From NCBI RefSeq assembly GCF_018375725.1, contig NZ_JAHACR010000155.1, positions 1-9,586 of the forward strand: a stretch of 9,586 nt of DNA, read 5' to 3'. The notes below the pieces were generated by a model. It saw nothing but the letters and a program-made list of their open reading frames with translations. It made no database searches and had not been told where the DNA came from. The position numbers were made by a program, and so were the translations under genes. Below, in pieces: positions 1-6,876 of this stretch. The DNA comes from Burkholderia sp. Its GTDB lineage: Bacteria > Pseudomonadota > Gammaproteobacteria > Burkholderiales > Burkholderiaceae. Position 1 is the stretch's first letter, and each line of letters starts with the position of its first letter.

Positions 1-676
1 GATACAGCACCGGCGTGCGTTGCGGCGACGGCTCGCACAGATGAATCGCATCGACCGAATAGAACGGGCCGTCGTGACGCACGCGCCGCACCTTGCCGGG
101 CTGCGTGAAGACGCGCGCCTGCGCGTCGCGGATCACCGCATCGTCGTCCCAGCTCTGCTCCCAGAGCTTGTAGACCACATCCATGTAGTCGTCCGCGCGC
201 GCGTAGCGGTCGTCGTGTCCGATCTGCTGCGCGAGCCCCATGCCCCGCGCGGCGCTGTCGAGATAGCCGGTGACGATGTTCCAGCCGACGCGCCCCTTCG
301 TCAGGTGATCGAGCGTCGACATGCGCCGCGCGAACAGATACGGCGGCTCGTAGGTCAGGTTCGCGGTCACGCCGAAGCCGAGATGCCGTGTCGCCTGCGC
401 CATCGCCGGCACGATCAGCAGCGGATCGTTGACCGGCACCTGAATGGATTCGCGCAGCGCCGCATCCGGGCCGCCGGCGAACACGTCATAGACGCCGACG
501 ATATCCGCGAGGAAGATGCCGTCGAACTTGCCGCGTTCGAGCGTTTTCGCGAGGCGGGTCCAGTAGTCCAGATCGGTGTATTGCGCGGAACGGTCGCGCG
601 GGTGCGTCCAGAGACCGTGATTGATGTGCCCGACGCAATTCATGTTGAACGCGTTGAGCAGGATTTTCTTCGTCAT
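1..676 (-). CDS. FMN-dependent monooxygenase, NtaA/SnaA/DszA (luciferase-like) family, N-terminal 225 residues
   Basis: Flavin-dependent monooxygenase of the luciferase-like (LLM) superfamily. Family members use FMNH2 from a separate reductase to oxidise small substrates, often cleaving C-S or C-N bonds in sulfones, sulfonates or aminopolycarboxylates. The visible protein starts MTKKILLNAFNMN and continues with HGLWTHPRDRS (20-30), a WTRLAKTLERGKFDGIFLAD stretch (39-58), the NLTYEPPYLFARRMSTLDH region (107-124), GWNIVT (131-136) and RYARADDYMD (157-166). All are typical of the NtaA/DmoA branch. Family members are about 440-460 residues, so roughly half is missing beyond the left edge. The ATG at 676 has a GGGAG ribosome site (684-688) 7 bases upstream. 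It begins 13 bp after the stop of the MetQ-type gene, so the two are probably co-transcribed. That neighbour favours an organosulfur substrate, but this is inference and the exact substrate cannot be read here. Confidence 0.88.
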   Translation of the reverse strand, partial: MTKKILLNAFNMNCVGHINHGLWTHPRDRSAQYTDLDYWTRLAKTLERGKFDGIFLADIVGVYDVFAGGPDAALRESIQVPVNDPLLIVPAMAQATRHLGFGVTANLTYEPPYLFARRMSTLDHLTKGRVGWNIVTGYLDSAARGMGLAQQIGHDDRYARADDYMDVVYKLWEQSWDDDAVIRDAQARVFTQPGKVRRVRHDGPFYSVDAIHLCEPSPQRTPVLY

Positions 677-689
677 GTGCGCGCTCCCG

Positions 690-1517
690 TCACCAGGCGA
701 CCGCGTACAGCGAGCCGAACGCGTTGTCGAGCGCCTTGCGTACCGCCGGCGACTGCTGATAGATCGAGATGAACTTGCGGATGCGCGGATCGTTCGCGTT
801 TTCGGGCCGCACGACCCACTGCAGCGCGAAAATCCTGTTCTCGGTGCCGTCGAACAGCAGCGCGCTGTTCGGATCGACGGTGCCCGCCAGCTTGATGAAA
901 CTCGGATATCCCTGCGCGAGATCGACATCGTCGAGCGAGCGCGCCAGTTGCGACGCTTCGAGCGGGATGATCTTCAGGTGCTTCGGGTTCGACACGATGT
1001 CATGCGTCGTCGCGCGGTAGTCGGCGCCCGGCTTCAGCGTGATGAGCCCCGCGCGCTGCAGCAGCAACAGGCCGCGGCCGCCGTTGACCGGATCGTTCGC
1101 AATCGCGACCTTCGCGCCGTCCTTCAACTCGCCGAAGCTTTTCACCCGCTTCGAGTACAGGCCGATCTTCATGATCGTGCCGGGCGCGATCGCGACGAAG
1201 TCGTAGCCGCCCTGCTTTTTCGCGTTGTCGAGAAACGGAATGTGCTGGAAGTAATTGACGTCGATGTCCTTGTTCGCGAGCGCCGCATTCGGCGTGTTCC
1301 ATTCGGTGAACTCGATGATCTTCACATCGAGCCCCTGCGCCTTCGCCTCCTTCGCGGCGATCTTCAGCGCATCGATCTGCGGGGTCGTGGCGACGCCGAC
1401 CCGCAGCGTCCCGGTATCGGCGCGCGCGCCGGTGAACAGTGTCGCGCCGAGCAGCGCGGCCGCGAGCAGGCGCACGAGGCGCGCGGGGCGGCGGGCGGAG
1501 AAAACGGAATGCAGCAT
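690..1517 (-). CDS. MetQ/NlpA-family ABC transporter substrate-binding protein
   Basis: Periplasmic solute-binding component of a methionine-type (MetNIQ) ABC importer, 275 aa. After the leader come LRVGV (38-42), then EFTEWNTPN and DVNYFQHIPFLD, the signature of NlpA/MetQ proteins where the ligand pocket forms. AIANDPVNGGRGLLLLQ and an EASQLARSLDDVDLA segment follow, also typical. The signal peptide has an Arg-rich start, a hydrophobic core and an ARA cleavage site near residue 33. No lipobox cysteine is present, so the product should be soluble in the periplasm, unlike lipoprotein MetQ of E. coli. I chose the ATG at 1517 because AAGAGAG lies 8 bases upstream and it starts directly with the signal peptide. 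An in-frame start at 1595 would add 26 residues that spoil the leader. It is the first gene of a leftward unit with the flavin monooxygenase. Methionine is the family's best-known ligand, but the neighbour suggests another sulfur compound is possible. Confidence 0.9.
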   Translation of the reverse strand: MLHSVFSARRPARLVRLLAAALLGATLFTGARADTGTLRVGVATTPQIDALKIAAKEAKAQGLDVKIIEFTEWNTPNAALANKDIDVNYFQHIPFLDNAKKQGGYDFVAIAPGTIMKIGLYSKRVKSFGELKDGAKVAIANDPVNGGRGLLLLQRAGLITLKPGADYRATTHDIVSNPKHLKIIPLEASQLARSLDDVDLAQGYPSFIKLAGTVDPNSALLFDGTENRIFALQWVVRPENANDPRIRKFISIYQQSPAVRKALDNAFGSLYAVAW

Positions 1518-1656
1518 GTGAACCACTCTCTTGTCGTTGGATGAAGTCGACGCATGAGCGCATCCACGGCGAACGCACGGGCGTTCTCCGGACATGTCGT
1601 CATGCAGGCAGGAAGCTCAGCCGATGATAGAGAGCGGCCCGGCGGCGGTCTACGAA

Positions 1657-1678
1657 GCGATTCTCGGAAGAAAATCGC
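1657..1678. repeat. Short inverted repeat, possible operator for the leftward unit
   Basis: GCGATT (1657-1662) and AATCGC (1673-1678) form 6-bp perfect arms around a 10-bp spacer. It lies about 140 bp upstream of the metQ-like start on the minus strand, a plausible distance for a regulator site. Six-base arms arise often by chance in GC-rich DNA, so this is only a candidate. Confidence 0.2.
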
Positions 1679-1769
1679 GCGGCGCGATATGGCGCGAAAG
1701 CGATCCGCGTTCGATGAAACCCACGCGTCGCGCGCTCGCCGCGTTCTGTCCCGCGCACGCCAGCGACGG

Positions 1770-1799
1770 CCGCGCAGGCCGAAATCTCGGCCTGCGCGG
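1770..1799. promoter_or_regulatory. Perfect 13-bp inverted repeat; distal candidate activator site (UAS2)
   Basis: CCGCGCAGGCCGA (1770-1782) and its exact reverse complement (1787-1799) flank the four bases AATC. No T-run follows on either strand, so it is unlikely to be an intrinsic terminator. Its core CCGAAATCTCGG (1779-1790) matches the core of the palindrome at 1810-1821 at 9 of 12 positions. The two centres are exactly 31 bp apart. With a sigma-54 start predicted at about 1932, this site is centred near -147, within the usual range for NtrC-type activators. I infer it is a binding site for the regulator encoded at 5361-6722. It could also act as an RNA hairpin on read-through transcripts. 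Confidence 0.5.
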
Positions 1800-1807
1800 A
1801 ACGCGAA

Positions 1808-1823
1808 TTCTGAAATTTCAGAA
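1808..1823. promoter_or_regulatory. Perfect 16-bp palindrome; proximal candidate activator site (UAS1)
   Basis: TTCTGAAATTTCAGAA reads identically on both strands. It is unusually AT-rich for this DNA, which makes a chance 16-base palindrome unlikely. Its centre is about 116 bp upstream of the predicted sigma-54 transcription start. It shares the pattern C-Y-GAAAT-Y-TC-R-G with the core of the inverted repeat at 1770-1799, three helical turns away, as expected for two dimers of an activator bound side by side on one DNA face. The obvious candidate protein is the sigma-54 activator encoded downstream, but a binding site for another regulator cannot be excluded. Confidence 0.6.
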
Positions 1824-1851
1824 CGGCACCGCGCGGCGGTTATCGTCAGAC

Positions 1852-1885
1852 CACGGAAACCCGCTTCAAACCGGGCTTTTCCGTG
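1852..1885. repeat. Imperfect inverted repeat between activator sites and sigma-54 promoter
   Basis: CACGGAAA (1852-1859) pairs with TTTCCGTG (1878-1885). Inside, CCCG (1860-1863) pairs with CGGG (1872-1875), leaving an 8-base loop and a 2-base bulge. The centre is about 53 bp (five helical turns) from the 16-bp palindrome and about -63 relative to the predicted start. It could be a third, diverged regulator site or a bending/architectural element. I do not see a good IHF consensus in 1824-1905, so the role is unassigned. Confidence 0.35.
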
Positions 1886-1905
1886 ATGCATCGGGAATCG
1901 TGCGC

Positions 1906-1920
1906 TGGCACGCCCCTTGC
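1906..1920 (+). promoter_or_regulatory. Sigma-54 (RpoN) promoter for the citrate-carrier gene
   Basis: TGGCAC-GCCCC-TTGC matches the sigma-54 core TGGCAC-N5-TTGC at every fixed base. The essential GG lies at 1907-1908 and the GC at 1919-1920, with the correct spacing, and the flanking C before and G after the -24 box also fit the extended consensus. It predicts transcription starting near 1932 and a leader of about 95 bases before the GTG at 2027. Such promoters need an AAA+ activator bound upstream. One is encoded three genes along (5361-6722), and two palindromes lie at suitable distances. The match is seen directly; activity is inferred. Confidence 0.85.
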
Positions 1921-1936
1921 GTTGATTCCGTCCAAC

Positions 1937-1960
1937 GGCCTGCCGGCTCGCCGTCAGGCC
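1937..1960 (+). other. Leader stem-loop at the predicted mRNA 5' end
   Basis: GGCCTG (1937-1942) is complementary to CAGGCC (1955-1960), with GGC (1945-1947) and GCC (1950-1952) inside. If transcription starts near 1932 this hairpin would sit at the very 5' end of the carrier mRNA, where hairpins can protect against decay. The inner loop is tight, so only the outer 6-bp stem is secure. No known riboswitch is recognised. Confidence 0.3.
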
Positions 1961-1979
1961 GCATGCGATACGCGATGCC

Positions 1980-1997
1980 GCGGCGCCGAGACGCCGC
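1980..1997 (+). other. Second leader stem-loop upstream of the carrier ribosome site
   Basis: GCGGCG (1980-1985) and CGCCGC (1992-1997) form a 6-bp GC stem with the loop CCGAGA. It ends 17 bases before the ribosome binding site, so it should not mask it. It may be no more than a by-product of high GC content. Confidence 0.25.
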
Positions 1998-2014
1998 CGT
2001 CATTCATAGAAATC

Positions 2015-2020
2015 AGGAGA
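2015..2020 (+). promoter_or_regulatory. Ribosome binding site that fixes the GTG start of the carrier gene
   Basis: AGGAGA lies 6 bases before the GTG at 2027, an ideal spacing. It decides for this GTG over an in-frame ATG at 1883, which lies upstream of the sigma-54 promoter and so could not be translated from that transcript. Confidence 0.8.
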
Positions 2021-2026
2021 CACGTT

Positions 2027-3391
2027 GTGCAAACCTCTGCCCAAACCACGGTCGCGCCGCAGCCGGCGCCTGCGCCGCCATCCGCCGCCCGCACCCGCTT
2101 CTGGCCGGAAGGCTGGTGGAAGCTGATGGAAATCCGGATCGGCATCATTCCGCTGCCGGTCTACTTCATCCTGCTCGCGCTGATCACCGGCTTCGCGGTC
2201 ACCGGCAAGGTGCCGGGCGAAATCTCGATGGCGATCGCCGTGCTGGCATTCTTCGGCTTCACCTGCGCCGAGCTCGGCAAGCGCCTGCCGCTTCTGCGCA
2301 ACATCGGCGCCGCGGCGATCTGCGCGACCTTCGTGCCGTCGGCGCTCACCTACTATCACGTGCTGCCGAAGCCGGTCCTCAACCTCACGACCGAATTCAC
2401 GAAGTCGACGAACTTCCTGTACCTGTTCATCGCCTCGATCATCGTCGGCAGCATTCTCAGCATGGATCGACGCGTGCTGATCCAGGGCTTCCTGAAGATC
2501 TTCGTGCCGCTCGCGGCCGGCTCGATCGCCGCGGCGATCGTCGGCACCGCGGTCGGCACATCGCTCGGACTCGGCGCGCGGCACACGCTGCTCTATATCG
2601 TCGTGCCGATCATGGCGGGCGGCGTCGGCGAAGGCGCGATCCCGCTGTCGATCGGCTATTCGGAAATCATGCACCTGCCGCAGGGCGAACTGTTCGCGCA
2701 GGTCCTGCCGCCGGTGATGCTCGGCAGCCTGACCGCGATCATCCTGTCCGGTGCGCTCGACATGCTCGGCAAGCGCTTCCCGCACCTGACCGGCAACGGC
2801 CGCCTGCAGGTCGGCGAAACCGAAGCGATGGCGCCGGCGAACGAGGAAATCCGCGGCCATGTGGACGTCTCGCATATCGCCGCAGCCGGCATCACGGCCA
2901 TCACGCTGTATCTGGTCGGCCTGATGGCCCACAAGCTGTTCGGCTTGCCGGCACCGGTCGCGATGCTGTTCCTCGCCGTGCTCGTGAAGCTCGCGCGTGC
3001 GGTATCGCCGCCGCTGCAGGAAGGCGCGTTCGTCGTCTACAAATTCTTCTCGACCGCGGTGACGTATCCGCTGCTGTTCGCGATCGGCGTGGCAATGACA
3101 CCGTGGGACAAGCTCACCGGCGCGTTCACGCTGGTCAATGTCGTGACGATCGTGGCGACCGTGGCGACGCTGATGGGCACCGGCTTCGTGGTGGGACGCC
3201 TGATGAAGATGTACCCTATCGACACGGCGATCGTGAACGCCTGCCACAGCGGCCAGGGCGGCACCGGCGACGTCGCGATCCTGACCGCCGCGAACCGGAT
3301 GCAACTGATGCCCTTCGCACAGATCGCCACGCGTATCGGCGGCGCGATCGTGGTCACGCTGACCCTGATCGTGCTGACGCGTTTCGGATGA
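2027..3391 (+). CDS. 2-hydroxycarboxylate (citrate/malate) transporter, CitS/CitN 2HCT family
   Basis: Integral inner-membrane carrier of 454 aa, close to the usual 430-450 of the 2HCT family, whose members (Klebsiella CitS, CitP, MleP) move citrate, malate or related hydroxy acids, often with Na+ or H+. After a Pro/Ala-rich cytoplasmic tail (1-25) come about eleven hydrophobic segments. The two family-defining GGxG re-entrant loops are both present: MAGGVGEGAIPLS (196-208) and SGQGGTGDVAI (408-418). Near the end, ATRIGG (434-439) carries Arg436, 18 residues from the C-terminus. As I recall, this matches the position of the citrate-binding arginine (428) of CitS. The GTG start is set by AGGAGA. 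The gene is headed by a sigma-54 promoter and followed after 96 bp by a kinase-regulator pair. That context suggests substrate-induced uptake, and citrate versus malate or other acids is open. Confidence 0.9.
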   Translation: MQTSAQTTVAPQPAPAPPSAARTRFWPEGWWKLMEIRIGIIPLPVYFILLALITGFAVTGKVPGEISMAIAVLAFFGFTCAELGKRLPLLRNIGAAAICATFVPSALTYYHVLPKPVLNLTTEFTKSTNFLYLFIASIIVGSILSMDRRVLIQGFLKIFVPLAAGSIAAAIVGTAVGTSLGLGARHTLLYIVVPIMAGGVGEGAIPLSIGYSEIMHLPQGELFAQVLPPVMLGSLTAIILSGALDMLGKRFPHLTGNGRLQVGETEAMAPANEEIRGHVDVSHIAAAGITAITLYLVGLMAHKLFGLPAPVAMLFLAVLVKLARAVSPPLQEGAFVVYKFFSTAVTYPLLFAIGVAMTPWDKLTGAFTLVNVVTIVATVATLMGTGFVVGRLMKMYPIDTAIVNACHSGQGGTGDVAILTAANRMQLMPFAQIATRIGGAIVVTLTLIVLTRFG

Positions 3392-3398
3392 TGCGCGA

Positions 3399-3419
3399 CC
3401 TCGCGAGCGCCGCGCGAGG
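3399..3419 (+). other. Stem-loop just after the carrier stop codon
   Basis: CCTCGCG (3399-3405) and CGCGAGG (3413-3419) give a 7-bp GC stem with a 7-base loop, starting 7 bases after the carrier stop. There is no following T-run, so it is not a standard intrinsic terminator. It might stabilise the carrier message or reduce read-through into the kinase gene, giving more transporter than signalling protein. Confidence 0.4.
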
Positions 3420-3486
3420 CGCGTCGCCGCAAGCCGCCTGACCGGCCTGTGGCAGACGCGTCCCGGGCCAGCCGGCAGCGGGCATC

Positions 3487-3494
3487 GATGAGGA
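3487..3494 (+). promoter_or_regulatory. Ribosome-site-like sequence favouring a GTG start at 3500 for the kinase
   Basis: GATGAGGA lies 5 bases ahead of an in-frame GTG at 3500 and overlaps the ATG at 3488. The ATG itself has no clear ribosome site upstream, and the further in-frame GTG at 3449 has none either. The true start may therefore be 3500, shortening the protein by four residues without touching any domain. Confidence 0.4.
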
Positions 3495-5360
3495 CAAACG
3501 TGCGGACGAGTTTCAAGGGAATTGCGTGGTGGGGTTGGGCGGCGGCGGCCGCGTTGTATGTCGGCGTGACCGCCGCCGCCGTCGAAATCGCGTGGGATCG
3601 CGCGATCGGCGCGCTCGCGGAGGTGGGCGCACACCGGCTCGATCTCTACGCGGCGAGCCTGAAGAGCGAGCTCGGCCGCTTCGAGATGATGCCCGCGATC
3701 GTCGCCCGGCAAGACAGCGTGCGCGCCTTGCTGAGCGCGACGCCCGCCGAGGCGCCCGCCCGGCTGCGCACCGTCAACGCCTATCTCGAAGCGGTCAATC
3801 GCGAAGCCGGCAGCGGCGCGGTCGATGTCATCGACCTGCAAGGCGCCGTGATCGCCGCCAGCAACTGGAACCAGCCGGGCAGCTTCGTCGGCACCAACGT
3901 GTCGTACCGGCCTTACTTCCAGGATGCACTCGCGCACGGGTCCGGCCGCTTCTTCGGCATCGGCACCAACACGGGCATCCCGGGACTGTATTTCGCCAGC
4001 GCCGTGCGCGACGCCGCGAGGCCGATCGGCGTCACGGCCGTCAAGGTCAGCGTCGATGCGCTCGAAACAGCGTGGCGCACCCCCGGCGAAGCAGCGATGG
4101 TGATCGACCGCAACGGCGTGATCGTCATCTCGACGGAGCCCAAGTGGAAATTCAGCGCGCTGCGTCCGATCACCGCGCAGCAGCAGCGCGCCATCCAGGC
4201 GTCGCGGCAATACGCGGGCCGCACGGTCGACGTGCTGTCGTACCGGCATGCCGGCGACTGGAGTCCGACCGCGTGGTTCGGCCGCTTTCCCGATCCGGGC
4301 CATGCCGGCCACACGGCGCGCTATCTCGTGATGTCGCGTCCGGCGCCGCAGGCAGGCGATTCGCTGATGGTGCTGCTCGACGTCGCCGACGCCCGGCGGC
4401 AGCAGCAAATTGCGTTCGCCTTCGTGACCGGCTGTTTCCTGATCGCCGCGCTCTATGCGTTGTACGCGCTTCAGCGACGCCGGACAATTGCAGTCCGGCT
4501 CAATGCGCAGGACGCGCTGCGCCGGGCCAACGACCAACTGGAGATCACCGTCGCACAGCGCACGTCAGCGCTGACGGCGGCCAACGAAAGAATGCAGCAG
4601 GAAATCGTCGAACGCGAACGGACCGAGCAACGCCTGCGCGCTTCGCAGCAGGAAGTCGTGCATGCCGGCAAGCTCGCGGTGCTCGGACAGATGGCGGCGG
4701 GTCTTACGCATGAACTGAACCAGCCGCTCGTCGCGATCAGGACACTCTGCGACAACGCGCGCACGTTCTTCGAGCGCAACCAGCCGGCGCAGGCGCTCGC
4801 CAATCTCGAACGCATCTCGCGGCTCGTCGACAGCATGGCCGTGCTGACCGGCGAACTGAAGGCGTTCGCCCGCAAGCCGGACATCGAGCGGGTCGCAGTG
4901 TCGCTGAACGAGGCGGTCGCGCATGCGCGGCTCATCTACGCGTCGCGGATTCGCGACGAGGCGGTCCGGCTCGACGTGAACATCCCGCCCGGCACGACCG
5001 TGTATGCGGAATCCAGCCAGTTGCAGCAGGTGATCGTCAACCTGCTCGGCAATGCGCTCGATGCTGTCCGGGACGCGGCGCAGCGCGTCATCGCCATCGA
5101 AGCGAGCGCGTCCGATCCGCACGGCCGCGTGCTGTTCACGGTCACCGACAGCGGCACCGGTATCGCCCCGGACGTGCTCGCCCACCTGTTCGAACCGTTC
5201 GTCACGACCAAGCCGCGCGGCCAGGGCCTCGGCCTGGGCCTCGCCATCACCTCGCGCATCGTCGAAGGTTTCGGCGCGCACATCTCGGCGGCCAACCGCC
5301 CGGACGGCGGTGCGCAATTCAGTATCGAATTCGCGGCGGCCACGCCGCAAAGGAATCACC

Positions 5361-5371
<11 letters not shown>
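3488..5371 (+). CDS. DctB-like membrane sensor histidine kinase
   Basis: Two-component sensor kinase of 627 aa from the ATG. A first membrane span (about 12-34) and a second (about 308-330) enclose a periplasmic domain of some 270 residues. SYRPYFQDA (139-147) followed by the GTNTGIPGLYFASAV stretch resembles the double-Cache (PDC) fold of DctB, which binds C4-dicarboxylates. A charged, probably coiled-coil linker (about 331-395) leads to the phosphoacceptor His408 in THELNQPL. The ATPase part has the N box NLLGNALD (Asn522), G1 DSGTGI (Asp554), F box LFEPFVTTK and G2 GQGLGLGL (578-585). No extra PAS domain is evident. The start could instead be GTG 3500 (see the ribosome site) or GTG 3449. 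Its stop overlaps the regulator start by 11 bp, implying translational coupling. I infer that it senses the substrate of the adjacent carrier and phosphorylates the adjacent regulator. Confidence 0.92.
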
Positions 5372-6722
<1,351 letters not shown>

Positions 6723-6778
6723 CCGGCCGACGATGAACGATGCGCGCCGGCCGCGCCGCCATTGCGCGCCCAGCTATC

Positions 6779-6818
6779 AGAAAAATTGAACGATGCAATG
6801 AGAATTATGCGTTTTTCT
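6779..6818. repeat. AT-rich island with inverted A/T tracts upstream of the hydrolase gene
   Basis: AGAAAAA (6779-6785) and TTTTTCT (6812-6818) form inverted 7-base arms in a strikingly AT-rich stretch of otherwise GC-rich DNA. It lies about 60-100 bp upstream of the hydrolase start, so it probably marks a promoter or regulator region. A weak -10-like CATAGT lies at 6835-6840, but no good -35 box accompanies it. I could not find a convincing terminator for the upstream regulator gene in 6723-6778. Confidence 0.35.
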
Positions 6819-6876
6819 TACATCGCGGCCTCAGGCATAGTTGCGCGGTGACCCTGCATCTCCCGAGTTTTCTGTC

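Larger units (their letters stand above)
1518..2026. other. 509-bp divergent intergenic regulatory region
   Basis: This gene-free stretch separates the leftward metQ-like unit from the rightward citrate-carrier gene and must hold both promoters. The right half (about 1770-2026) is dense with signals: two related palindromes, an imperfect dyad, a sigma-54 promoter, two potential leader stem-loops and a ribosome site, each listed separately. The left half (1518-1769) holds a short inverted repeat (1657-1678) and a 7-bp direct repeat GGCGCGA (1681-1687 and 1691-1697). I could not recognise a convincing sigma-70 promoter for the leftward unit. Open frames across this region on both strands resemble no protein family I know and look like shadows of GC-rich DNA. 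Confidence 0.7.

Noticed and set aside
1515..1595. Upstream ATG at 1595 as start of the MetQ-type protein
   Set aside because: It would put 26 extra polar residues before the signal peptide; the ATG at 1517 has a good ribosome site and starts right at the leader.
1770..1799. Inverted repeat as an intrinsic terminator
   Set aside because: No T-run follows in either direction, and no gene ends into it on either strand.
1824..1905. IHF binding site between the activator palindromes and the sigma-54 promoter
   Set aside because: The nearest stretches (around 1841 and 1857) match WATCAA-N4-TTR poorly on both strands.
1594..3441. Long plus-strand frame overlapping the carrier gene
   Set aside because: It runs through the intergenic region and then reads the carrier gene in a wrong frame as an Arg-rich sequence. 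The carrier frame has clear membrane spans and family motifs.
2000..4537. Long open frame of 845 codons on the minus strand, opposite the carrier and kinase genes
   Set aside because: It is extremely rich in Arg, Asp, Glu and His and matches no family. It is the antisense shadow of two clearly recognised genes, an effect of GC-rich third codon positions.
6723..6778. Terminator hairpin after the regulator gene
   Set aside because: Only short GC repeats (GGCCG/CGGCC, GCGCGC copies) are present, with no T-run and wide spacing, so I could not support a terminator.
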